Shown piece by piece: positions 8,156 through 15,006 of a DNA stretch of 33,408 nucleotides. Origin of the DNA: a filamentous cyanobacterium Phorm 6. GTDB lineage: Bacteria; Cyanobacteriota; Cyanobacteriia; Cyanobacteriales; Microcoleaceae. Every line of letters starts with the position of its first letter. Position 1 is the first letter of the stretch. The DNA is taken from positions 1 through 33,408 of the forward strand of contig PVWI01000033.1 in the NCBI GenBank assembly GCA_003003725.1, written 5' to 3'. The notes beneath the pieces are model-generated. The model had not been told where the DNA came from. It saw only the letters and a list, made by a program, of their open reading frames with translations, and searched no databases. The translations under genes and the position numbers were made by a program.

Positions 8156-8671
8156 TTAACATGATATGGATAACTGCTGAATATAATTGATAACTTCATC
8201 TTTACTAATTATTTCAGAAGTTGGCACACAATAAGAAGGGTAAATATAATGAGTTTTACCTGTCGCTGCTGTTTTGCGTTTGTCTATTTTTGTACCATAC
8301 CTATCTGGATAAATAATCCACTTTGTACTGGGACGTGTTGGAGTTATTGCTCCCCAAGCTGTGGTGGTATTTCGACAGTACCAGATAACTACTGCTGGCG
8401 AGTTTACCCATTGTTTACTTTCTACTTCACCGCACATCCAACCTTTATAACCGGACGGCATTTGTAGAATCGGATCTGTAATAGACTGAAACACTGTTTT
8501 TACAGATATCCAAAAAATTTTATTGCCTAAATCATCATACACAGGAATATCTTCGTCAGTATTAAACTGAGTAACAAAAGACTCTCCTGCATTAATTCCC
8601 CGTTTCCTCAGTCCATTGCGAATAAGTGTTACAGCATAATCTCCTTCAGCTAAAAATTGTTCCCAAGTCAT
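8156..8671 (-). CDS. Unknown protein, possibly nuclease-like fold
   Basis: A 171-residue soluble protein that I do not recognise. It opens with MTWEQFLAEGDYAVTLIRNGLRKRG, a helix, followed by a strand-rich middle. The segment YDDLGNKIFWISVKT has an Asp followed about nine residues later by a beta-strand ending in V-K, the layout of a PD-(D/E)XK nuclease core, but the Glu before the Lys is replaced and the match is weak. It is the second gene of a minus-strand pair, 37 bp after the stop of the 8709-9626 gene, so the two are probably co-transcribed. Base composition is more AT-rich than the neighbours, which suits transferred DNA. It converges on the truncated ATPase. Confidence 0.65.
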   Translation of the reverse strand: MTWEQFLAEGDYAVTLIRNGLRKRGINAGESFVTQFNTDEDIPVYDDLGNKIFWISVKTVFQSITDPILQMPSGYKGWMCGEVESKQWVNSPAVVIWYCRNTTTAWGAITPTRPSTKWIIYPDRYGTKIDKRKTAATGKTHYIYPSYCVPTSEIISKDEVINYIQQLSISC

Positions 8672-8708
8672 AAATACTTACTCATACTTTTCCCTTAAAA
8701 TATTATCA

Positions 8709-9626
8709 TCAAAACTCATCTAAAACTTCTTCATTTACGTCGGGAAAAGAATTTTTCATTTGATTCATTTGTTTTTTCACCAGCTCTATTAACATATCGT
8801 TGCAGTATTCAGCAATTGCTGGATAGTTGTCTGCCATCTCTTCTAAAGGTGTTATCAAACACGGATCGCTAATGTCTATACCCAATTCCATCCACTTCCT
8901 AGTTTGCTCCACAGCTATATTGACCACCTTTTCTAGTTCTGGTAGGTAGTTACTTATCTCCTTTGAAAAATTCAATTTTGAACTTTCTTCTACAGAAATA
9001 GATAGATTTTCTAGTGGCTTTTTATTAAGTATTTGAAGGTCTTTGTCTTGTTCAAATACTGAAAGAAAGGAAGATGTTCTCGAAGCGAGAATTTTTGTAT
9101 GAGGAATTAATAAAATTTTTACTAAAAAGTAAGCCTTGTCTGCCAAAGGTTCGCGAAATTCAATCGGAATGTTATCCCAATAATTAGTAGCAAGTTCTTG
9201 GAATAACTGATATGTTCTAATATAATGTACATATCTATCTATTTCATCTTTTGTAGTGCGACTTAAACTAATATATCCTAAAGCCCGAAAGGATATTTCT
9301 TGGACTATTAAAGCATCAATAAAATCTTTTGTAAAAACTTGTATTTCTTGATATGTAGATATTCCGCAAGCGTCGATATCGATATAACTAATTAAAAATG
9401 TACACGCTTCTTGAAATTTATTTGAAATTAGGAAATAATCTTCAGCAGTTAAACCTTCATGTAACAAACATTGTATTTCATCAATTTTGAGAGAAAGTGT
9501 GGATATTAAACTCTCAAATTCAGAAGTGACAAATTCGGTTTCAAATTTTTGCCTAGCTTCCTCTATTTTCGTTTTAATACTAGAGCTGAGAGCTTTTTCA
9601 AAGCTATCCAAAACAAACTGTGTCAT
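8709..9626 (-). CDS. Unknown helical protein, first gene of a two-gene operon
   Basis: 305 residues starting at the ATG of MTQFVLDSFEKALSS, chosen because GAGG lies 9 bases upstream; a TTG 42 bases earlier (9668) is also in frame but has no such site. The protein is predicted mostly helical, soluble and acidic, with no motif that I can name. The N-terminal 60 residues could form a coiled coil (SSIKTKIEEARQKFETEF). It is AT-rich, unlike the flanking genes. Coupling with the 171-residue protein downstream suggests that they act together; the pair may be an accessory or defence unit, but this is a guess from context only. Confidence 0.65.
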   Translation of the reverse strand: MTQFVLDSFEKALSSSIKTKIEEARQKFETEFVTSEFESLISTLSLKIDEIQCLLHEGLTAEDYFLISNKFQEACTFLISYIDIDACGISTYQEIQVFTKDFIDALIVQEISFRALGYISLSRTTKDEIDRYVHYIRTYQLFQELATNYWDNIPIEFREPLADKAYFLVKILLIPHTKILASRTSSFLSVFEQDKDLQILNKKPLENLSISVEESSKLNFSKEISNYLPELEKVVNIAVEQTRKWMELGIDISDPCLITPLEEMADNYPAIAEYCNDMLIELVKKQMNQMKNSFPDVNEEVLDEF

Positions 9627-9668
9627 AGCATTTAACCTCGCAGCAGTTGGCTGACTTGCACTAATCAA

Positions 9669-10058
9669 AGTTAGTTTACTTGCATTCTACCACAACCACA
9701 CGAATAGTGCATCAAAGACTGATCGCACTTCCCGTACCTCATCCAAGACTTAAAAACAGAAAGTCCGCCTGTGCGGACTTCGTTTGTCTAGCGCCACACA
9801 TCAGTCTGGCAGACTAATCACTCCAAATTCAACACACAATAAGGATAACGAGTCGTCACACAAACTACTGGCCCCACATAAAAACCCGGTTTCTGCCCAC
9901 CCGCGCAGTCCTGAACGCACTCCGACAAAGAAACCGGGTTTTTTCCCAAATTTGCGAATCACCACCAAATATTGTCATAAAAACCCGGTTTCTGGCCATT
10001 CGCGCGTAATCCCTAAATTTGCTAAAATAGACCCAGAAAATATCAAAATATAAAAAAT
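9669..10058. other. Repeat-filled intergenic region
   Basis: The left part (9669-9878) contains GTCCGCCTGTGCGGACTT, a short palindrome near 9763-9780, but no gene. From 9879 on it is occupied by the AAACCCGGTTTCT repeat family listed separately. The open frame 9784-10053 runs through repeats and looks accidental. Confidence 0.6.
9917..10017. repeat. ~100-bp repeat with internal inverted repeats, left of the toxin-antitoxin pair
   Basis: It starts GCACTCCGACAAAGAAACC, holds the inverted arms AAACCGGGTTTTT and AAAAACCCGGTTTCT about 45 bases apart, and ends near CGCGTAATCCCTAAA. It matches 10836-10935 in order and ends. A further half copy lies just left (9881-9915). Confidence 0.8.
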
Positions 10059-10409
10059 ATGAACGAATCCCAAATACCGCAAATTCCTTGGCTGCCATTA
10101 AGCCGAGAAGCGCACAAACTATCAGTTACCGACAGATTAGCTCTAGTCAACGCGATTGTTGAGTCCATCAGACAGGAACTCAGACCCCGCCAACCTCTGC
10201 TAGATGACTTTGTGGAACCCATGACGGGGCTAGCAAAAACTGATGCACCACCCGCAACAGATGCCGAAGTTAAAATTAGATTGCGGCCCGATCGCAAAGG
10301 TGCGGCCAAGCGACTCAGAGGGCTAGCAAAAACAGATATGCCACCTCCGACAGATGCGGAAGTTGCAGTCATGCTAGAAGAGCGTTTGGTGGAGAAATAC
10401 CTAAAATGA
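10059..10409 (+). CDS. Antitoxin of a VapC-type pair, with internal duplication
   Basis: 116 residues. The N-terminal half (KLSVTDRLALVNAIVESIRQELRPR) resembles the helical region of small cyanobacterial antitoxins that precede PIN toxins. The C-terminal half contains one motif twice: GLAKTDAPPATDAEV (about residues 57-71) and GLAKTDMPPPTDAEV (about 88-102); the underlying DNA is also repeated, so this is a recent tandem duplication of about 90 bp. Only the second copy continues into the usual EERLVEKYLK end. The stop codon overlaps the toxin start (ATGA), so translation is coupled. The protein should neutralise the PIN nuclease and may repress its own promoter, by analogy with other type II systems. 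Confidence 0.8.
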   Translation: MNESQIPQIPWLPLSREAHKLSVTDRLALVNAIVESIRQELRPRQPLLDDFVEPMTGLAKTDAPPATDAEVKIRLRPDRKGAAKRLRGLAKTDMPPPTDAEVAVMLEERLVEKYLK

Positions 10410-10819
10410 AGGTATTAATAGACACCAACATTATCCTCGATAGTTTGCTAGAACGAGAACCGTTTGTAGAAGATGCTGATGCTTTATTTGAGGCGATCGA
10501 AAAAGAGCAAATTGAGGGATATGTAACGGCAACAACTTTAACAAATATCTTCTACATTGTCAGAAGGCAAACTCGCAGCCTCGATCGCGCTAGGCAAGCT
10601 ATTGCTGAAACACTAGCATTAATGACAGTATCTGCCGTCGATCGCGAAGTTTTGGAAATAGCATTTGCATCTAATTTAACCGATTTTGAAGATGCCGTAC
10701 AGTTAGCTTGTGCGCTGTCAGATAACCTGGAGGCGATCGTCACCCGCGATGCAGGAGATTTCATCGGTGCTACCTTACCAATTCTATCACCTAAAGAGTT
10801 ATTAAAACGTTTGGGATAA
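10406..10819 (+). CDS. vapC: VapC-type PIN-domain toxin (ribonuclease)
   Basis: 137 residues forming a complete PIN domain. The expected acidic metal ligands are present: D6 in VLIDTNIILD, an early Glu/Asp cluster around EDADALFE, D in DFEDAVQLACA, and the closing TRDAGDF. Such toxins cut tRNA or other RNA in a Mg-dependent way when the antitoxin is lost. The start codon overlaps the antitoxin stop by ATGA. The pair is bracketed by two copies of a ~100-bp repeat, which suggests that it can move or be amplified as a cassette. Confidence 0.88.
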   Translation: MKVLIDTNIILDSLLEREPFVEDADALFEAIEKEQIEGYVTATTLTNIFYIVRRQTRSLDRARQAIAETLALMTVSAVDREVLEIAFASNLTDFEDAVQLACALSDNLEAIVTRDAGDFIGATLPILSPKELLKRLG

Positions 10820-10835
10820 GATTAACAGGATTTAT

Positions 10836-10935
10836 GCACTCCGACAAAGAAACCGGGTTTTTGGCCGAATCCACGCATCACAGCGAAGTATCTTCAAAAA
10901 AACCCGGTTTCTAGCCCCCATGCGTAAGCCCTAAA
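10836..10935. repeat. ~100-bp repeat, right of the toxin-antitoxin pair
   Basis: Same orientation and layout as 9917-10017: GCACTCCGACAAAGAAACC, the arm AAACCGGGTTTTT, the arm AAAAACCCGGTTTCT and the end TGCGTAAGCCCTAAA. It starts 16 bp after the toxin stop and may also act as its terminator because the arms can pair. Confidence 0.8.
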
Positions 10936-10954
10936 AAGGACTTAACCTTGCAGC

Positions 10955-11236
10955 TTACCGCCCAGATTTTCTCGACGATTTATCATCAGCCAGCTTTCGA
11001 CGAATCAGCACGCTCATCACTTGCTTCGGATTCGCCGCCGGCTGTAGGGGACTCCAATCGCCCACTTCCGCAAATCCCAGCCGGTACAAAGTGAGTATGG
11101 TTTCCCTAACACCCTTGCGCGAACCTGTCACCGTTACACACACAATTTCCTGTTCCGATGCTGCTGCTGGTTCGTCATTTGAGCCGAGGGATGCGCTAAC
11201 GGATTTGTCATCGTCGGGCACGAATTCTTCAGTCAT
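10955..11236 (-). CDS. Small conserved-looking protein, unknown function
   Basis: 93 residues from the ATG of MTEEFVPDDDKS; AGGAG 8 bases upstream decides this start over the longer open frame. The first 30 residues are acidic and probably disordered. The rest, from EIVCVTVTGSRKGVRETILTL to MSVLIRRKL, looks like a compact alpha/beta domain with a basic C-terminal tail. I have the impression of a small cyanobacterial family but cannot name it. A long hairpin (11250-11281) lies right before the ribosome-binding site on this strand and could affect expression. Confidence 0.7.
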   Translation of the reverse strand: MTEEFVPDDDKSVSASLGSNDEPAAASEQEIVCVTVTGSRKGVRETILTLYRLGFAEVGDWSPLQPAANPKQVMSVLIRRKLADDKSSRKSGR

Positions 11237-11617
11237 ATTCTGTTCTCCTGGTTTTGGGTTTTCTAGAAAAACCCAAAAACCCAGCCACCCCGCACAGCAA
11301 CGCAAAGCAAGGTGGCTACAGAGAGTGTTAAGATTCTCGGAGCCTCCAGACTGCTTGTCCCAGTTTGGCGGTGAGCTGTCCATTGCTGTTACCAGCAGCT
11401 TTGGGCAGCGTAACTAGATTTTTGGGCGACGCGGGCTGCTTGTTCTGCAACCTCTCACTTCAAAGCGTAGCCGCAAATGGGGGCCGCCGTCAATCGATTT
11501 TGGATTTTTGATTTGGGATCTTAGATTTTGGATTTACTCGTTACCAGCGTCAGCGGCTGAAAATCAGTTAGTTGGCCCGAAATGCTAAATTAAAAGTAAT
11601 GTTGCTCTAGTACAACC
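11237..11617. other. Intergenic region between two small divergent genes
   Basis: It holds the hairpin 11250-11281 and, near 11500-11535, a degenerate GATTTTG heptamer tandem. No gene is evident; the open frame over 11091-11417 is the shadow of the minus-strand gene and its leader. Promoters for both flanking genes must lie here. Confidence 0.55.
11250..11281. repeat. Near-perfect palindrome in the leader of the 93-residue gene
   Basis: GGTTTTGGGTTTT (11250-11262) pairs with AAAACCCAAAAACC (11268-11281) with one bulge. It lies 5 bases from the AGGAG of the minus-strand gene, so the RNA hairpin would sit next to the ribosome-binding site. Confidence 0.7.
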
Positions 11618-11881
11618 ATGTCCAAACGACTCACCATTGCCCAAGCACAGCAGCAGTTGCCCAACCTACCCAAAGAACTCATCAATGAGCCTATCATCAT
11701 CACTCAAGATGGAGTTCCCGTTATGGCTGCAATGAGCTACACGCATTTGACTGAACTGTTAGAAACCTTAGATATTCTCACCGATACAGAATTTGTTGCC
11801 AAATTGCGCCAAAGCATCACCCAAGCACGCCAAGGCGAAACTATTTCCTGGGAAAATGCCAAAGCAAAATTGGGACTATGA
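11618..11881 (+). CDS. Phd/YefM-like antitoxin without visible toxin
   Basis: 87 residues with the Phd/YefM layout: an N-terminal beta-alpha DNA-binding part (RLTIAQAQQQLPNLPKELINEPIIITQDGVPVMAAMSY) and a C-terminal flexible toxin-binding tail ending ENAKAKLGL. In cyanobacteria this type normally precedes a RelE/ParE toxin. Here the stop overlaps an ATG (ATGA, the usual coupling), yet the frame from that ATG runs within 15 bp into the palindrome GGACACGGCGCCGTGTCC and carries no toxin-like sequence. The toxin has probably been lost by a repeat-mediated event, leaving an orphan antitoxin. It may still act as an anti-addiction factor or regulator. Confidence 0.8.
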   Translation: MSKRLTIAQAQQQLPNLPKELINEPIIITQDGVPVMAAMSYTHLTELLETLDILTDTEFVAKLRQSITQARQGETISWENAKAKLGL

Positions 11882-11895
11882 ATCACGAAAATTCA

Positions 11896-11913
11896 GGACA
11901 CGGCGCCGTGTCC
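11896..11913. repeat. Short palindromic repeat at the lost-toxin site
   Basis: GGACACGGCGCCGTGTCC is a perfect 18-bp palindrome of the same family as the 6577-6698 block. It starts 15 bp after the antitoxin stop, where a toxin gene would be expected. Confidence 0.75.
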
Positions 11914-11970
11914 ATTGGTGTCAACTTAAGCTGCGAACGTACTCATAGACTGCTGCTTTTCTCCGAGGCC

Positions 11971-12003
11971 AGATCCCCCCTAACCCCCCTTAATAAGGGG
12001 GGG
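11971..12003. repeat. CCCCCC-TTAATAA-GGGGGG hairpin repeat
   Basis: A C-run and G-run around TTAATAA form a strong stem. This is a common dispersed repeat in cyanobacterial genomes. It lies about 100 bp beyond the minus-strand prfC stop and might help to end that transcript. Confidence 0.6.
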
Positions 12004-12105
12004 ACAAGATTCCAATCAAAGTCTTATTATTCTCCTCAACCCGCTCCCGTCGCGTGAAAGTTTGTGTAGACGCGGTTTCAACCGCCCGGTCTTATCGGGG
12101 TTTCC

Positions 12106-13734
12106 CTACTCCGCGCTAACAGCCAAACCCGAAATCACAGGCGCGATCGCATTTAACCTCAAAACAGGATGCTCACCTTCCACCTGCCGGCAATTCCACT
12201 CATTTCTAAACAGCAAAACCGGCCTTCCCCAACTATCTTTCACCGTCACCGTATTAAACAGCCGGCCAACCTTAGCCAGCGCATCCCAACCGCCATCAAC
12301 CCAACGAGCTACACTATAAGGCAACATTTCGATCGCAGTTTCCACATTATATTCCGACTGCATTCGGAACTGCACCACCTCAAATTGCAACTGTCCCACA
12401 GCCGCCAAAATCGGTTCCCGTTTCGACTCATCAACCGAATACATAATTTGCACAGCGCCCTCTTCCTGCAACTCCGAAACACCTTTGCGGAACTGCTTAA
12501 ACTTAGAAGGATTCGGATTTCTCAAAACAGCAAAAAGTTCCGGCGAAAAACAGGGAATCCCTTCATATTCCAGCTTTTGACCAGTGTAAATAGTATCGCC
12601 GATCGCAAAAACCCCCGGATTGTTCAAACCAATCACATCACCCGGATACGCAACCTCGATCGACTCCCGATCCTGAGCAAATAACTTTTGAGGCCTTGAC
12701 AAACGCACCGTTTTACCAGTCCGAGCGTGAGTCACGTTCATGTCCTTTTCAAACTTGCCCGTACAAACCCGAATAAACGCCACCCGATCGCGATGTCGCG
12801 GGTCCATATTCGCTTGCAACTTAAACACAAACCCGGTAAAATCTTCGTAAGTTGGCGGAAGTTCCCCGACGCTGCTCTTGCGGGCGATCGGCTTCATCGC
12901 GTAATCTAAAAACGCATCCAAAAACAGTTCGACCCCAAAATTGCTCATCGCACTACCAAAGAAAACCGGAGTCATTTTCCCAGCCCGAACTAAGTCTAAA
13001 TCGAGTTCAGTTCCTAACTCATCCAGCAGTTCCAACTCTTCTTTAAGCTGATAGTAAAGGTCTTGTTCCAACAAATCCTCAATCCGCGGATCGCCCAATT
13101 CAATGACTGTATCCACAGCCGCGCGAGAACCGTGTTTAGTCCGCTCGAACAAGTGAATTTTGCGCCCTCTGCGATCGAAAACACCTTTAAAGCGATCGCC
13201 CGTACCGATCGGCCAATTTACCGCATAAGTCTGCAACCCCAATTCCTTCTCAATTTCGTCCAACAAATCCAAAGGATCTCTGCTAGGGCGATCGAGCTTA
13301 TTAAAGAAAGTAAATATAGGCAAACGTCGCAATTTACAAACTTCAAATAACTTGCGAGTTTGCGGTTCCAAACCCTTAGCAGCATCCTCAAGCATCACCG
13401 CATTATCAGCCGCCGCCAGAGTACGATAAGTATCTTCACTAAAATCTTGGTGTCCCGGAGTATCGAGCAGATTAATGTGATAATTTTGATATTCAAACTG
13501 CAAAACAGTAGAAGTAATCGAAATTCCCCGCTGCTGTTCCATCGCCATCCAGTCAGAGGTAGCGTGTCGCTGAGCCCGCCGTGCTTTCACAGAACCTGCT
13601 TCGTGAATCGCACCTCCGTAAAGCAGCAGCTTTTCTGTCAAAGTAGTTTTACCCGCGTCAGGGTGCGAGATAATAGCAAAGTTGCGCCGGCGCTCCACAG
13701 CAGTTAGCAGTTCAGTTTCGAGTTCTGTTGTCAT
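12106..13734 (-). CDS. prfC: Peptide chain release factor 3 (RF3)
   Basis: 542 residues, full length for RF3. RF3 is the GTPase that removes RF1/RF2 from the ribosome after peptide release. G1 is [13 protein letters not shown], the switch region contains [12 protein letters not shown]3 is [15 protein letters not shown]4 is FNKLD. The RF3-type opening [17 protein letters not shown] and the C-terminal [19 protein letters not shown] confirm the subfamily over EF-G. I use the ATG at 13734; a GTG directly before it (13737) is also possible. The gene is divergent from the DUF4870 gene with about 100 bp between them. Acts in the cytoplasm. Confidence 0.97.
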   Translation of the reverse strand: MTTELETELLTAVERRRNFAIISHPDAGKTTLTEKLLLYGGAIHEAGSVKARRAQRHATSDWMAMEQQRGISITSTVLQFEYQNYHINLLDTPGHQDFSEDTYRTLAAADNAVMLEDAAKGLEPQTRKLFEVCKLRRLPIFTFFNKLDRPSRDPLDLLDEIEKELGLQTYAVNWPIGTGDRFKGVFDRRGRKIHLFERTKHGSRAAVDTVIELGDPRIEDLLEQDLYYQLKEELELLDELGTELDLDLVRAGKMTPVFFGSAMSNFGVELFLDAFLDYAMKPIARKSSVGELPPTYEDFTGFVFKLQANMDPRHRDRVAFIRVCTGKFEKDMNVTHARTGKTVRLSRPQKLFAQDRESIEVAYPGDVIGLNNPGVFAIGDTIYTGQKLEYEGIPCFSPELFAVLRNPNPSKFKQFRKGVSELQEEGAVQIMYSVDESKREPILAAVGQLQFEVVQFRMQSEYNVETAIEMLPYSVARWVDGGWDALAKVGRLFNTVTVKDSWGRPVLLFRNEWNCRQVEGEHPVLRLNAIAPVISGLAVSAE

Positions 13735-13836
13735 CACAAATTAAGTAGGGGAATCATCACCCGATCGCCATTATAGCCTGTGCTAGAGTTGCTATAGAAG
13801 GTAAAATTATCAATAAAGTCAAGGAATACAAGTAAT

Positions 13837-14181
13837 ATGTACGACTCCGACAAACGAAAGCTGCTATCACTGCTGTGCCACGGGGCTATTTTTTTGAGTA
13901 CGTTAGGGTTGTCGATCGGAGTGCCGATCGCCGTATTATTAGTATCAGATGACCCCGTTGTCAAAGAAAACGCCACCGAAGCCATCAATTTTCACTTCAA
14001 CGTCTGGCTGTACACCACCATTATTGGGGTGGTAACTTTCCTGACTTTAGGTTTGGCCGGCTTTTTCCTAATACCAATCGGTTATCTGCTGCATTGGGGA
14101 CTGACAATCTTGGCGATTCTCCAGATTTTAAAAGATCCCAACCAACCCTACCGCTACCCTTTTATTTTTCGCTTATTCTAG
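13837..14181 (+). CDS. DUF4870 (Tic20-like) small membrane protein
   Basis: 114 residues with the DUF4870 layout: short polar N-terminus, a first membrane segment (LCHGAIFLSTLGLSIGVPIAVLL), the conserved stretch VVKENATEAINFHFNVWLY, then two further membrane segments and a basic end (NQPYRYPFIFRLF). The function of the family is not settled; it is distantly related to the Tic20 translocon subunit. AAGGA lies about 10 bases before the ATG. It is followed by a clear terminator hairpin at 14211. Confidence 0.9.
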   Translation: MYDSDKRKLLSLLCHGAIFLSTLGLSIGVPIAVLLVSDDPVVKENATEAINFHFNVWLYTTIIGVVTFLTLGLAGFFLIPIGYLLHWGLTILAILQILKDPNQPYRYPFIFRLF

Positions 14182-14210
14182 ACAGTAAATCGCTCTTGGG
14201 TATCGATTTC

Positions 14211-14243
14211 AAAAACCCGGTTTTTTGAATAAACCGGGTTTTT
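14211..14243. terminator. Bidirectional terminator hairpin
   Basis: AAAAACCCGGTTT pairs with AAACCGGGTTTTT around a 7-base loop and is followed by T-rich sequence on both strands. It lies between the DUF4870 gene and the convergent cyclic-nucleotide-binding gene. The arms belong to the same family as the repeats at 9917 and 10836, a sign that this repeat is used as a terminator. Confidence 0.75.
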
Positions 14244-14255
14244 AATTGTTTTACA

Positions 14256-14280
14256 GTAGGGTGCGCATTGCGCACCCTAC
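14256..14280. repeat. Perfect REP-like palindrome
   Basis: A 12-bp arm GTAGGGTGCGCA is mirrored after a single central base. A degenerate relative appears near 33056-33080 (AAGGTGCGCAATGCG). It is a common dispersed palindrome in cyanobacteria. Confidence 0.75.
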
Positions 14281-14344
14281 AATAGAAATTGTGCACAATT
14301 GCCGATCGACCAAAACACAATTCCCAATTCTTCATTCCCAACAT

Positions 14345-14821
14345 TCATCGCATTTCAACTACTCTCACAGGATCTGTGGGTGGCATAACCGCTTCTTTAG
14401 CATTCAACTTTATATTCAACTCGCGAATCCGGCGCGACAGCAAGCGAATAATATTCACAGCAATTCCCGGCGTTTCATCGATCGCATCATAAAGCTGCAT
14501 TTGAGTCAACATCAAACACTCCGATTGTTCGATAGTGCTAATAGAAGCCGATCGAGGTTCCGCATCAAACAGCGACATTTCCCCAAAACAAGCCCCCGCC
14601 TTCAACTGTGCCAAATCCCGATCGCCGATATGAACCCGCACCGTTCCCGATACCAAGATATAGAGCGATCGACCTTCTTGTCCTTCCGTAAAAATCCTGT
14701 GCTTGGAAGGAAACGAAAGTTCATCCATTACCGATGCTAGACGCACGAGAAAATCATCCCGCAGTTCCTTGAAAATCGGAACTTCCCTTACAAACAATAG
14801 GCGTTCGACGCTGGTTAACAT
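14345..14821 (-). CDS. Cyclic-nucleotide-binding domain protein
   Basis: 158 residues from the ATG of MLTSVERLLFVREVP; the longer open frame upstream is repeat-derived. Residues about 15-135 form one cNMP-binding domain: FTEGQEGRSLYILVSGTVRVHIGD, then the phosphate-binding cassette GACFGEMSLFDAEPRSASI with Glu and Arg in place, so it could bind cAMP or a related ligand. There is no DNA-binding or kinase domain. It lies about 185 bp after the NTT-HEAT gene on the same strand, probably in one transcript. In other cyanobacteria HEAT-repeat transporters and cNMP domains can occur in one protein, so a physical partnership is a fair inference. Confidence 0.88.
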   Translation of the reverse strand: MLTSVERLLFVREVPIFKELRDDFLVRLASVMDELSFPSKHRIFTEGQEGRSLYILVSGTVRVHIGDRDLAQLKAGACFGEMSLFDAEPRSASISTIEQSECLMLTQMQLYDAIDETPGIAVNIIRLLSRRIRELNIKLNAKEAVMPPTDPVRVVEMR

Positions 14822-14929
14822 AATGCGATGCAGTGATTGATTTAGACTTTCAAAGGAGAAGGAAAAGGAAAGGGGGAGAGGGGGAGATGGCGAGAGGGCG
14901 AGAGTGGGGAGTTGTTCTTGTTTGTTCCT

Positions 14930-14998
14930 TCTTCCTTCTTCCCTCTTCATTCTTCCCTCTTCCTTCTTCCTTCTTCCTTCTTCCTTCTTCCTTCAGAA
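14930..14998. repeat. Heptamer microsatellite (TTCCTTC)n
   Basis: About nine copies of CTTCCTT, some with CCCTC or CATTC variants, form a strict purine/pyrimidine strand bias. A purine-rich mirror stretch lies next to it (14850-14918). Together they fill the gap between the NTT-HEAT gene and the cNMP-binding gene. Confidence 0.85.
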
Positions 14999-15006
14999 TG
15001 ATAACT

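Noticed and set aside
9784-10053. 89-codon open frame left of the antitoxin
   Set aside because: It runs through the AAACCCGGTTTCT repeat family and has no protein-like composition.
12169-13707. Several long open frames opposite prfC
   Set aside because: They are antisense shadows of the highly conserved prfC coding strand.
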